This document shows positions 7,597-15,830 of a DNA stretch of 21,451 bases, in pieces (position 1 is the stretch's first letter; each line of letters starts with the position of its first letter). The notes beneath the pieces are model-generated. The model saw only the letters and a list, made by a program, of their open reading frames with translations. It searched no databases and was not told where the DNA came from. This stretch comes from JAVBSX01 sp031549145 (GTDB lineage: Bacteria; Planctomycetota; Planctomycetia; Pirellulales; Thermoguttaceae), in the NCBI GenBank assembly GCA_031549145.1, contig JAVBQI010000218.1, positions 1 to 21,451 on the forward strand. The letters run 5' to 3'. Made by a program: the position numbers and the translations under genes.

Positions 7597-9135
7597 ATGA
7601 AATCCGCCCTGATATTTCGTTCGCTGTTCCTTTTTTCCCTGATTTTGTCGTCATTCCTTTTCTCGGACACCGCAACGGCCCAGGAAAAGGCGGCTCCCTC
7701 GGCCGAGCAGCTTCAAAAGGCGGAGCAGGAAATTCGCCGGATCGAAGCGCAACTGGCCGAATTGAAGCAGGCTTTGGGGGAAACCTCCGCCGCCAAGCCC
7801 GGCGAAACGGTCGTCTCTTCCCAGGAAATGGACATCGTTCGAGCGCAGTCCCTTTCGAATGTGTTTCGCGAAGCCTCGAAAAAGGTGATCCCGGCAACCG
7901 TTAAGGTGATGACCCATACCCGGCGGTCGGATCGGATCGTCCCGGAAAACCTCACTCCGGAAGGGATTCCCGGAATGCCCGGAACTCCCGCCGAAAGCAT
8001 GGGAACCGGCGTGATCATCGATCCCAAAGGGATCGTCTTGACGAACAACCACGTGATTGCCGGCGGCCGGGAAGTCGAAGCCGAACTTCCGGACGGCCGA
8101 AAATTTCGGGCTGTCGACGTTAAAACCGATTCGCGGACCGACATCGCCGTTTTGTGGTTGGATTCGAAAGAGCCGCTCCCCTATGCGGCGTTTGGGAACA
8201 GCGACATTTTGGATATCGGCGATTGGGTTCTCGCGATCGGCAACCCTTTCGAGCTCGACTCGACGGTGAGCGCGGGGATCATCAGCGCCAAAGGCCGAAC
8301 CCTTTCCCGTGTACAACGCGGGGATTTCCTGCAAACCGACGCGTCGATCAATCCGGGCAATTCCGGCGGGCCGCTCATCAACCTGAACGGGGAAATCGTC
8401 GGCATCAACACCGCGATCGCCTCGGCGAGCGGCGGCAACCAGGGGATCGGCTTCGCGATCCCTTCGAATAGCGCGAAATGGATCGTCGGCCAACTGATTG
8501 ACGGCGGGACCGTCAAGCGGGCTTATCTCGGGGTCCAAACGAAACCGATCAACGCCGAACAGGCTGCGCGCTTGGGCGTCGTTCCCGGGCATGGAGTTTT
8601 GGTCGAACGGGTTTTCGAAGACACGCCGGGCGAAAAGGGCGGAATCAAGCGGGATGATGTGATTCTCGCCTTCGATGGGGAATCGATCAACAGCGCCGAA
8701 GGCTTGCAAAAGGTCGTCGAGCGGGCCGATGTCGATGCCAAGCACAAATTGTCGATCATTCGCGCCAAACAAACCGGAGAGATCACCCTTTCGGTCGCGC
8801 GCATGCCGGAAGATTTCGATTCCCCGAAGCGTCGAACCCGTAGCGGGCACAACGACGGACCGCTCGGGATCATGATCGCCGATTTGACCGACGATACGGC
8901 CTCCCGGCTTCAAATCAGCGCAACGTCCGGAGTCGTCATCGTCAATGTAATCCCGGGCAGCATCGCCGATCGGGCCGGGCTCAAGCAAGGCATGGTGATC
9001 GAACGGATCGACGATCTGCCGATCGAGACGATCAAGGATTATCAGGCCGCCCGAAAGCGGGGGCCGCTTTCCGATGGGTTCGATTTCGAGGTCGTAACCG
9101 CCTCGGGCAAACAAAAAATCACAGTTAAACAGTAA
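7597..9135 (+). CDS. HtrA/Deg-family periplasmic serine protease with two PDZ domains
   Basis: A 512-residue exported trypsin-like protease of the Do/DegP group, acting in envelope protein quality control. Residues 1-28 form a signal peptide (MKSALIFRSLFLFSLILSSF, cleavage likely after TATA-Q). A short charged coiled-coil-like segment follows (about 34-62). The protease domain has the complete triad: His152 in TNNHVIAGG, Asp182 in RTDIAVL and Ser256 in NPGNSGGP. The first PDZ domain starts near YLGVQTKPI and contains GVLVERVFEDTPGEKGGIKRDDVI. The second starts near LGIMIADL and contains GVVIVNVIPGSIADRAGLKQGMVIERI. The chosen ATG gives a clean signal peptide; a TTG at 7576 would add seven residues and is unlikely. 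Full length for the family. HflX follows on the same strand after a palindrome. Confidence 0.93.
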   Translation: MKSALIFRSLFLFSLILSSFLFSDTATAQEKAAPSAEQLQKAEQEIRRIEAQLAELKQALGETSAAKPGETVVSSQEMDIVRAQSLSNVFREASKKVIPATVKVMTHTRRSDRIVPENLTPEGIPGMPGTPAESMGTGVIIDPKGIVLTNNHVIAGGREVEAELPDGRKFRAVDVKTDSRTDIAVLWLDSKEPLPYAAFGNSDILDIGDWVLAIGNPFELDSTVSAGIISAKGRTLSRVQRGDFLQTDASINPGNSGGPLINLNGEIVGINTAIASASGGNQGIGFAIPSNSAKWIVGQLIDGGTVKRAYLGVQTKPINAEQAARLGVVPGHGVLVERVFEDTPGEKGGIKRDDVILAFDGESINSAEGLQKVVERADVDAKHKLSIIRAKQTGEITLSVARMPEDFDSPKRRTRSGHNDGPLGIMIADLTDDTASRLQISATSGVVIVNVIPGSIADRAGLKQGMVIERIDDLPIETIKDYQAARKRGPLSDGFDFEVVTASGKQKITVKQ

Positions 9136-9159
9136 GCGACAACCAAGAAATATAATGCG

Positions 9160-9234
9160 CAATGAGCCGCGTACTGCGTACGCGGGGGGAAGAGATCATC
9201 CGCTCACTCCGCGTACGCAGTACGCGGCTCATTG
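9160..9234. repeat. REP/BIME-like double palindrome
   Basis: Arms 9160-9185 and 9209-9234 are perfectly complementary over 26 bases, with a 23-base spacer. Each arm is itself a hairpin: CCGCGTA, loop CTGCG, TACGCGG. So the unit can fold as two small hairpins or one long one, like two REP sequences in opposite orientation. A related single hairpin occurs at 12490-12508. It lies between the htrA-type stop and the hflX start. No REP-associated transposase is present in the window. Confidence 0.85.
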
Positions 9235-9268
9235 TTTTTACTTTTTTCGAACACTCCTGTCCCCTCCT

Positions 9269-10639
9269 ATGCACGATTCCGCGTTTCGTCCGTTTGATCC
9301 GAACGAGTCTTTTTCCGGTAAGGAACGTTTCGACGCTTCGACGCATGCCGATCGAATGACCCGGCTCGAAAGCGTCGCCGCCGAAACGGCGGTGCTGGTC
9401 GGCGTCTATCTCGAAGGGGAAGGCAAGTCTCCCTCCCCGCTCGATGAGCTTGCCGGCTTGGCCGAAGCGGCCGGAGTTTGCATCGGCGACCGCTTGATCC
9501 AACGTCGCAACAAGCCGGAAGGGGCGACCTACATCGGTTCCGGAAAGCTGGAGGAATTAAAAGGAATCGTCGCTTCGACCGATTCGAATCTCGTCATTTT
9601 CGACAACGATCTCGGCCCGGCGCAGACGAAAAATCTGGAACAGGAATTAAAGGTCAAGGTTCTCGACCGAACCGAATTGATTCTCGACATTTTCGCTTCG
9701 CGAGCCCAGTCGATCGAGGCCCGGCTCGCCGTCGAGTTGGCGCAATTGGAATACTCGCTCCCCCGGCTGCGAAAAATGTGGACGCATTTGGAGCGACAAA
9801 CGGTCGGCGGCGTCGGGCTCCGGGGCCCCGGGGAAAAGCAGTTGGAAATCGACCGCCGTCTTGCCCAAAAACGGATCGAGGATTTGAAGGAACAGCTCCG
9901 CAACATACACGCCCGACGGCAGCGCGAAGTCGCCGGCCGCAAGGGGATGCGGACCGTCTGCCTCGTCGGGTACACCAACGCCGGAAAGAGCACGCTGCTC
10001 AATCGGCTCACCGAATCGGACGTTTACGTCAAGGACCAGCTCTTCGCGACGCTCGATACACGGACGCGGCGTTGGCACCTTTCCGGCTGGGGCCCGGTCC
10101 TGCTCAGCGATACGGTCGGGTTTATCCGCGACCTGCCGCACCATCTGATCGCGTCGTTTCGGGCGACGCTTGAAGAGGCGAATCAGGCGAACCTGCTCAT
10201 ACACGTCGCCGATGCGACGAGCCGGGAATTGGTGCAACAGGTTGAAGCGGCCAACCGGGTGCTCGCCGAGATACATTTGCGGGAAAAAGACATGCTTCTG
10301 GTTTTGAACAAGGTCGACGCCCTAGAATCGCCGGACATTTTGGACCGGCTGCTCGAGCGTTTCCCGAGCGCGATCCCGGTCAGTGCGGCGAGCGGCCTCG
10401 GGCTCGATCGTTTGGCGGACGCCGTTTCCGACCTGTTGAGCAAGGAATTCCTCGACCTTCGGGTCGAACTCCCGATCGAAAACGGCCGGATCCCCGCCTA
10501 TTTGGCCGAGGAAGGGGAAATTCTGTCCCGTGAGTACGACACGACCCGGGCCGTGATCCGTTGCCGCGTTCCGAAGCACGTCCTCGGCCAATTGCAACGC
10601 GAAAAGGACGTCCTCGTCACTTCCGAGCGCGAACCGTAA
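9269..10639 (+). CDS. hflX: GTPase HflX
   Basis: A 456-residue ribosome-associated GTPase that in characterised bacteria rescues or splits stalled 70S ribosomes under stress. The N-terminal HflX domain includes the GDRLIQRRNKPEGATYIGSGKLEEL segment and the diagnostic GGVGLRGPGEKQLE motif (about residues 180-193), followed by a coiled linker. The G domain has the P-loop GYTNAGKST (234-242), DTVGF (281-285), NKVD (347-350) and SAASG. The frame stays open upstream to 9155, but that extension would be translated through the double palindrome at 9160-9234, so the ATG at 9269 is preferred. No ribosome binding site is visible. Length is normal for the family. The gene is followed by 473 bases without a gene. 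Confidence 0.95.
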   Translation: MHDSAFRPFDPNESFSGKERFDASTHADRMTRLESVAAETAVLVGVYLEGEGKSPSPLDELAGLAEAAGVCIGDRLIQRRNKPEGATYIGSGKLEELKGIVASTDSNLVIFDNDLGPAQTKNLEQELKVKVLDRTELILDIFASRAQSIEARLAVELAQLEYSLPRLRKMWTHLERQTVGGVGLRGPGEKQLEIDRRLAQKRIEDLKEQLRNIHARRQREVAGRKGMRTVCLVGYTNAGKSTLLNRLTESDVYVKDQLFATLDTRTRRWHLSGWGPVLLSDTVGFIRDLPHHLIASFRATLEEANQANLLIHVADATSRELVQQVEAANRVLAEIHLREKDMLLVLNKVDALESPDILDRLLERFPSAIPVSAASGLGLDRLADAVSDLLSKEFLDLRVELPIENGRIPAYLAEEGEILSREYDTTRAVIRCRVPKHVLGQLQREKDVLVTSEREP

Positions 10640-10693
10640 GCAAGAGTGATGGTGCGCGTAATTTTTGTTACGGGTTTGAAGCCGCGGTTCAGG

Positions 10694-10790
10694 TTTTTCG
10701 CGCGGAGAGCGCGGAGTTTTTCAAATTTACATAATATTTCTCTGCGGCCTCCGCGTCTCTGCGCGCTTGAAAAACGACTTTGCATCCTCC
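10694..10790. repeat. Imperfect palindrome of the CGCGGAG/CTCCGCG type with shared boundary motif
   Basis: Arms 10694-10716 and 10749-10774 pair imperfectly (TTTTTCGCGCGG...GCGGAG against CTCCGCGTCTCTGCGCGC). Directly after the right arm comes CGACTTTGCATCCTCC (10775-10790), close to the boundary motif of elements A, B and D. Similar CTCCGCGTCTCTGCG repeats are familiar from many bacterial genomes. This and copy C fill most of the gap 10640-11112, in which I see no gene. Confidence 0.65.
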
Positions 10791-10928
10791 TATGTTTTTT
10801 GGGAGGCCGATTGCATCGAAAATAGGAAAATGCGACAATCCGTTCAAAGGTCGGTAACCTGTTTCGACCGAATTCCGTCCTGTGCATAGGCCCGAGCCGA
10901 TTTACTGGCCCTCAGAAAATTTTTCGAA

Positions 10929-11077
10929 CAAATCGAACACCGTATACGGCAGCCCAAAGCGTCAGCGCCGGGTTTGCCCTGCATTTCCGCCCCGAAAACC
11001 GGGCGCTCACGCTTCCGGCTGCTGCTTTGATTCGTATTTTTCTGAAGATCATTAAAAAATTGGGCGATCGATCCTCA
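10929..11077 (+). repeat. Dispersed palindromic intergenic element, copy C
   Basis: It aligns in the same orientation with copy B across most of its length: left arm from about 10948 (AGCCCAAAGCGTCAGCGCC), the centre with GCATTTCCGC, right arm back from 11024 (GCGCTCACGCTTCC), then the T-run at 11037-11041 followed by CTGAA. The outer boundary motifs are degenerate, with only ATCCTCAT recognisable on the right. It ends about 36 bases before the oxidoreductase start codon, so it would lie close to or inside that gene's leader. Confidence 0.75.
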
Positions 11078-11112
11078 TTTCTTTCTTTTTCTTTTCAAGA
11101 AAGGCCGCAAAT

Positions 11113-12474
11113 ATGACGAAAACCAACCGACGCGAGTTTTTGAAAAACACCACCGCGCTTGCCGCCGGAGCGGCGTTGACCCCTTACATTCTTTCGAGCG
11201 CCCGGCCGCTACGTGCCCAATCGGCGAACGACCGACTGCAAATAGGCTGCGTCGGCGTCGGGAGCATGGGGCAAGGCGATGCCGCCCATTTTTCTTACTT
11301 GGGGGATGTCGTCGTCGTTTGCGACGTCGATTCCGAATACGGGATCGCCAAAGCCCAGGACAATGAGCGGATCGGAAAATTCGTCGACGGCAAAAAAATC
11401 GGCAAGCCGGAAGGTTGCAAGGATTATCGGAAGGTCCTCGAACGCAAGGACATCGACGTCGTTTCGGTGGTTACGACCGACCCTTGGCACGTCAAAATCG
11501 CGATCGAAGCCCTACAAGCCGGCAAGCACGTCTTTTGCCAAAAGCCGCTGACGTTGACCGTTGAAGAAAACCAACTGATCCGCAACGCCTGCAAAAAATA
11601 CGATAACCTCGTTTTTCAGGTCGGGACGCAGCAGCGTTCCCAGCGGGACCAGTTCGCGACCGCCTGCCTCATGGTTCGGAAAGGGATGCTCGGAACGATC
11701 AAAAAAATGACCGTCGATATCGGCGGCGGTGATGTCGGCGGCCCTTTCAAAAAAGAGGCCCCGCCCGCGACACTCGACTGGGATTTCTGGTTGGGCCAGT
11801 GTCCGGCGGTCGAATACATCAAGGAAAAGTGTTACTACCAATTTCGTTGGTGGTACGAATACGGCGGCGGAAAGTTTACCGATTGGGGTGCCCATCACAT
11901 CGACTTTGTGCATTGGGCGCTCGGAGAAACCAAGGAAGGCTGCGGCCCGACCAGCTTCAAGCCGATCCTCGTCGAGCATCCCGTCCCGTTCAAAGACGGT
12001 TATCCGACGGTCGATGATCGCTACAACACGGCCCACAAGTTCGAGATCTCCTGCAAGTTCCCGAGCGGCGTCGAAATGCTTGTTTGCAGTCATTCCGAAA
12101 ACGGCAACGGCATCCTGATCGAAGGGACCGAGGGCCGCATGCACGTCAATCGCGAGCGGATCAAAGGCAAACCGATCGAAGACGGGCTACAGAAAAAGCT
12201 GACCGAAGACGATTTTACTTCGCTTTACAACGGCAAGAAATTCGGCGGGCATAAGGAAAACTTTGTCGAGTGCATTCGGGAAGGGGGCCTGCCGGTTTCC
12301 GACGTGTTCTCGCACGTCCAGACCATGAACTCGTGTCACCTTTCGGCGATCGCCGCCCGATTGAACCGCGAGATCAAATGGGACCCGAAAGCGGAAAAAA
12401 TTCTCGGCGACGAACAGGCCGCGAGTTTCCTCGCCCGCGAGGTCCGCAAGGGTTTCGAGATCCCGCGCGTGTAA
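11113..12474 (+). CDS. Tat-exported Gfo/Idh/MocA family oxidoreductase
   Basis: A 453-residue NAD(P)-dependent oxidoreductase-type protein, probably acting on a sugar or sugar derivative. The N-terminus is a Tat signal: TNRREFLK with the twin Arg at 6-7, a hydrophobic stretch and likely cleavage near residue 35 (RAQ). The Rossmann fold follows with GCVGVGSMGQG (45-55), and the family's EKP catalytic-lysine motif appears as CQKP (Lys144). The C-terminal domain has WWYEYGGGKFTDWGAHHIDFVHWAL, typical of the planctomycete and Bacteroidetes Tat-exported subgroup. The ATG at 11113 has AAAGG about nine bases upstream. Such proteins often keep a tightly bound cofactor and are exported folded. It converges with the secreted rhamnosidase gene, so both may act on carbohydrate outside the cytoplasm (inference). 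Confidence 0.92.
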   Translation: MTKTNRREFLKNTTALAAGAALTPYILSSARPLRAQSANDRLQIGCVGVGSMGQGDAAHFSYLGDVVVVCDVDSEYGIAKAQDNERIGKFVDGKKIGKPEGCKDYRKVLERKDIDVVSVVTTDPWHVKIAIEALQAGKHVFCQKPLTLTVEENQLIRNACKKYDNLVFQVGTQQRSQRDQFATACLMVRKGMLGTIKKMTVDIGGGDVGGPFKKEAPPATLDWDFWLGQCPAVEYIKEKCYYQFRWWYEYGGGKFTDWGAHHIDFVHWALGETKEGCGPTSFKPILVEHPVPFKDGYPTVDDRYNTAHKFEISCKFPSGVEMLVCSHSENGNGILIEGTEGRMHVNRERIKGKPIEDGLQKKLTEDDFTSLYNGKKFGGHKENFVECIREGGLPVSDVFSHVQTMNSCHLSAIAARLNREIKWDPKAEKILGDEQAASFLAREVRKGFEIPRV

Positions 12475-12489
12475 TCGCAGAATAACGAG

Positions 12490-12508
12490 CCGCGTGCTGT
12501 GCACGCGG
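12490..12508. terminator. Hairpin between convergent genes, related to the REP-like palindrome
   Basis: CCGCGTGC (12490-12497) and GCACGCGG (12501-12508) form a perfect 8-base stem with a 3-base loop between the convergent oxidoreductase and rhamnosidase genes. No strong T-run follows on either side. The surrounding GAGCCGCGTGCTGTGC resembles one arm of the element at 9160-9234, so it may be a solitary REP-like unit used as a shared terminator. Confidence 0.5.
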
Positions 12509-12527
12509 TTTGCAGTGCGTTTATCCC

Positions 12528-15281
12528 TTACGGCGCGTTGAAAATATATTTCCCGGCATCGACCTCGAAGAGGGAATAGCCGTTCTCGTGCCGTAGGAAT
12601 TTCGCCCGGTTCGGTTCGACCGTGATTCCTGCCTTTTCGGCGGCCGGGAGATAAACCGTCGCCTTGCAGTTCGGCGGGACAATCACCGTGAGGGTGAGCT
12701 GCTCGTTTTTCCTCGCCCAATCGGAGACGATCATCCCGACTGGGGAATCGAAGTTCGCCTTTGCCCGGGAGATTTCGGATGCTTTTAAATTTGGCACCCG
12801 GACGACAAATCGGCGAAACCCCGGGGAGTCTGGATCACGCTTGATTCCGGCCAGCCCCTCGATGTGCCAAGCCCCCGGATACAGGTACGAGCTGTGCAAC
12901 AGCGAATGCCCGGGTCGGTCTTTTTCCCAAGCCTCCCAAAGCGTCGTCGCTCCGTTGTTTCGCATAAAACCCCAGCTCGGGTAATCTTCCTGCGACACCA
13001 TCGAATAGATCAGATCGTGCCGGTCCGTCTCCCGCAGGTATTTGAACAGGAGCGCCCCGCCCGTGATGCCCGCGAAAATGTGCCCTTTCCGGGGCACGAG
13101 GATTTCCTCTTCCAGGCTGCGGATCACCTTCTCCCGGACCTCGGCCGACGGCACTTCGGCGAGCAGGGCGGCCGCGAGATTGGCCATACTTCCGTCCGAA
13201 TAGCTCGATTTCTCCGGGACGAAGAACCGGGCGTGTATCGCCTTGCGGACGACATCGGCCCGGTCGTTCCATTTCGCGGCCTGCTCTGTCTTACCCAGGA
13301 CCGTCGCGATCTTCGCCGCCGTTTGTAGGTTGAAGACGAAATAGGAATTGTTCAGACACAATGTTTCCGGAGAATCGTTGTTCATCTCATAGGCTCCGGG
13401 CCAAAGCCAATCGCCGAGAAAATCCCATTCCCCGCCGTACCGTTGCAACAGGTCGTCCTTCGTGTGCGATTCGAGAAACGCGAGCCATTTTTCGATCATC
13501 TCGAAATCCTCTTCGAGAACGCGGACGTTTTCGTAATGCCGGTACAAAAACCAGGGGAGCGTTACGCAAATGCCGCCCCAGGCCGGCCCGCCGCCGCCGA
13601 AATAGGTCGGAGCGGTTTGCGGCAAAATCCCGCCGCCCAGTTCGCGCATCGAGCCGACCGTCCCGATCACTTTGGGATCGTTCAGGTTTTTCCAAAGCCC
13701 TTCGTGCCCTTGCACGTCGCGCCAATCCTGCAACCATTTGCAGTAAAACGCCTCCAAATCGTAATTGAACATCCCGGTCTCCGAGGTCGCGTGCGCGTCC
13801 CCGCCGTATCCCATCCGCTCGCGTTGCGGGCAATCGACGACGTATCCTCCGAGGGCGAGGTTTTCGAACGTCCAACAGATCGTTTCGTACAACCAGTTTT
13901 GCAAATCTGAGGAACAGACAAACGAGGTGCTCCGCGGAAAATCGGTCCGGATCATCCGGGCGCGGAAATTTTCAAGCCGCGGCTCTTCGGTCAAACCCTT
14001 GACCAAAACCCAACGTCCGGAATGGTAGTTGAAACGGTTGCAAAACGTCCCTTTGCCGCTTGGTCCGAGAATGTAAGCATTGCGGATTCGGAACGTGTTC
14101 GGCAACGATTCGCTTTCGGAAGAAAGGAGTTCGATCTTTTTTCCCGGTTCTCCGCGAAGGTCGAATTGCAACCAACCGACGAAATTTCGGCCCATGTCGA
14201 TCCGGTAATCGCCGTTCTCCTTTTTCTCGATCGCGGCCGCCTTGATTTCCTCGAACAGTCGGTTTTGTTGCACCGTTTGAGCGGAAAGAGCCAGTTTCGG
14301 CGAGTAAATGCTCGCCGTCTTCCAACCGGAATCGTCGAAACCCAAACCGCTCCAATCGGCAACCTCTTTGCCGGCGTCGTACAATTCCCCCCCCATGTTG
14401 CCGAAATCCCAGGTCCCGAGCAGTCGGTTCGGCGAGGGAGTCGTTTTCCAGGTTCCGTCGGTTGCGACCCGGACGGTTTTCCCGTCGGCAAAACGGCAGT
14501 CGACCTGGGCGAGGAAGATCGGCGTTCGCGGTTTATCTTCCGTCGCGTAGGGAGCATAAATCGACCAGGAGGTTCCGAGCCAAACGCCGATCACGTTCCG
14601 GCCCGGCCGCAATTCTTGGGCGATGTCGTAGGCGATGTATCTCGCTCGCCGGGAATGATCGCTGACGCAGGGGGCGAGCACACCCTCGCCGATCCGTTTG
14701 CCGTTGACGTACAACTCGTGATATCCGACCGAAGCGAGAAAGAGAAAGGCTTGCGTCGGCTTCTCTTTCAGCTCAAACGTTTTGCGAAACCAGGGATCGT
14801 CGATATTGTTGTCGGTTTTTTTGATGCCCGCCTCGCGGTCGAACTGTTGGTCGCTCCCGAGCCATTTCGCGGCCCATTCCGCCGGCAGGTACAGGCCGGT
14901 GCTCCAAAACGCGGGCTCGCTCCAATCGGAAACGTTATCGTTTTCGTCCCGGACCTGAACCGACCAGGAATATTTCCGGTCCGATTCGAGTTCCGGCCCG
15001 GAATACTCGACCCGCATCTCCGGCGATTCGATCCAACCGCTGTCCCAGAACTCCTCAAGGTCGCGTCGAACGAGAATTCGGGCGGCCGTCTGCCGTTGCC
15101 CGTAATCCGCCGGATTTTCCGCCGCGAGAATCCAGCTCAACCGGGGAGAGGCGACATCGATCCCGAGCGGATTGACGAGCGATTCGCATTGCAATCGCTC
15201 CGGCCGGATCGAACACTGTTGCCCGAAAACCGAACTCGCGAGAAAAAGAAAACAAAACACGATTGAAGAGATTTTTTTCAT
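12528..15281 (-). CDS. Secreted alpha-L-rhamnosidase (glycoside hydrolase family 78)
   Basis: A 917-residue enzyme that releases terminal alpha-L-rhamnose from polysaccharides or glycosides with inversion. Residues 1-20 are a signal peptide (MKKISSIVFCFLFLASSVFG). An N-terminal fibronectin-like domain (about 23-130) and the rhamnosidase N-domain (with LASVGYHELYVNGKRIGE and WLGTSW) precede the alpha/alpha-toroid catalytic domain. The motif DCPQRERMGYGGD supplies Asp483, Glu488 (general acid) and Asp495, in the spacing of the characterised Bacillus enzyme. Glu783 in TTLWEAWE is the expected general base. The C-terminal beta-sandwich ends the protein. The ATG at 15281 has AGGA about 10 bases upstream; in-frame codons up to 15374 would hide the signal peptide. 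Neighbouring genes do not form an obvious rhamnose cluster. Confidence 0.95.
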   Translation of the reverse strand: MKKISSIVFCFLFLASSVFGQQCSIRPERLQCESLVNPLGIDVASPRLSWILAAENPADYGQRQTAARILVRRDLEEFWDSGWIESPEMRVEYSGPELESDRKYSWSVQVRDENDNVSDWSEPAFWSTGLYLPAEWAAKWLGSDQQFDREAGIKKTDNNIDDPWFRKTFELKEKPTQAFLFLASVGYHELYVNGKRIGEGVLAPCVSDHSRRARYIAYDIAQELRPGRNVIGVWLGTSWSIYAPYATEDKPRTPIFLAQVDCRFADGKTVRVATDGTWKTTPSPNRLLGTWDFGNMGGELYDAGKEVADWSGLGFDDSGWKTASIYSPKLALSAQTVQQNRLFEEIKAAAIEKKENGDYRIDMGRNFVGWLQFDLRGEPGKKIELLSSESESLPNTFRIRNAYILGPSGKGTFCNRFNYHSGRWVLVKGLTEEPRLENFRARMIRTDFPRSTSFVCSSDLQNWLYETICWTFENLALGGYVVDCPQRERMGYGGDAHATSETGMFNYDLEAFYCKWLQDWRDVQGHEGLWKNLNDPKVIGTVGSMRELGGGILPQTAPTYFGGGGPAWGGICVTLPWFLYRHYENVRVLEEDFEMIEKWLAFLESHTKDDLLQRYGGEWDFLGDWLWPGAYEMNNDSPETLCLNNSYFVFNLQTAAKIATVLGKTEQAAKWNDRADVVRKAIHARFFVPEKSSYSDGSMANLAAALLAEVPSAEVREKVIRSLEEEILVPRKGHIFAGITGGALLFKYLRETDRHDLIYSMVSQEDYPSWGFMRNNGATTLWEAWEKDRPGHSLLHSSYLYPGAWHIEGLAGIKRDPDSPGFRRFVVRVPNLKASEISRAKANFDSPVGMIVSDWARKNEQLTLTVIVPPNCKATVYLPAAEKAGITVEPNRAKFLRHENGYSLFEVDAGKYIFNAP

Positions 15282-15368
15282 GTATTTCAATTCCTGATCA
15301 TCAAAACGAATCCAAACAAGCTTTTTTCGTAACCGTTCACGAACCTTTCGACCGCAGGGCGAGGCCGA

Positions 15369-15487
15369 GAACAAAAGCCGGAAAGGAGCGCAGCGTATTG
15401 ACGGTATGTTGAGATTGAACGCCGGTTGGTATTGAACGCCAACACACCGTCAATGCGCCGAGTACGGCTCCTTTCCGGCTTTTGTTC
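15369..15487. repeat. 119-base nested palindrome
   Basis: Outer arms 15369-15389 and 15467-15487 are perfectly complementary over 21 bases (containing AAAAGCCGGAAAGG). Inside, ATTGACGGT (15397-15405) pairs with ACCGTCAAT further right, and TTGAACGCC occurs twice near the centre. It occupies most of the 294-base gap between the rhamnosidase start and the yidD stop, in which I see no gene. It shares no obvious sequence with the other palindromes of the window. Confidence 0.8.
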
Positions 15488-15575
15488 GAAAACGAGGCCG
15501 GTTCGTGATTCCGGTATCATGGCCGTGAACAGTTACTTTTTTTCAAACAAGTCTTTTTGATACGACAATGCAATA

Positions 15576-15830
15576 TCAGGGCCAATCGGTTCCGCCGCGG
15601 CACCAGGGGTTGCAACGAAGGATGCGCCAAACCCCTTTGATTCCTCCGCGAATCGGGCCGTATTTCTTGATCGCCTCGATACAGTAATCGCTGCAGGAAG
15701 GGGTAAAGCGGCAAACCGACGGCAGCAACGGGCTAATCAGCTTCTGGTAAAGCCGAATCGGAAAAATCAACAGCAGCCCGGGCAATCGAAGAAAAAAACG
15801 CATGAGACGTCGCAGTGGGTCGGAAATCAC
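15576..15830 (-). CDS. yidD: Membrane protein insertion efficiency factor YidD
   Basis: A small basic protein of 84 residues from the GTG at 15830, or 75 from the ATG at 15803. It is believed to assist YidC-dependent membrane protein insertion at the inner face of the cytoplasmic membrane. An N-terminal hydrophobic amphipathic segment (RFFLRLPGLLLIFPIRLYQ) is followed by the family core KLISPLLPSVCRFTPSCSDYC and the ending RILRCNPWCRGGTDWP, with the usual conserved Cys residues. The GTG overlaps the hisA stop codon as GTGA, suggesting translational coupling, but the ATG would give a more typical family N-terminus; the start is unresolved. The usual rpmH-rnpA-yidD-yidC neighbourhood is absent, and here the gene follows hisA. 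Confidence 0.9.
   Translation of the reverse strand: MISDPLRRLMRFFLRLPGLLLIFPIRLYQKLISPLLPSVCRFTPSCSDYCIEAIKKYGPIRGGIKGVWRILRCNPWCRGGTDWP

Noticed and set aside
7651..9162. 503-codon minus-strand frame opposite the HtrA gene
   Set aside because: Arg/Asp/Gly-rich shadow translation; the plus frame has the complete catalytic triad and PDZ domains.
1875..11077. CRISPR array
   Set aside because: The repeats are long palindromes kilobases apart in different gaps, with no regular spacers and no cas genes.
14022..15266. 414-codon plus-strand frame opposite the rhamnosidase
   Set aside because: No recognisable motif, while the minus frame is a full-length GH78 protein.
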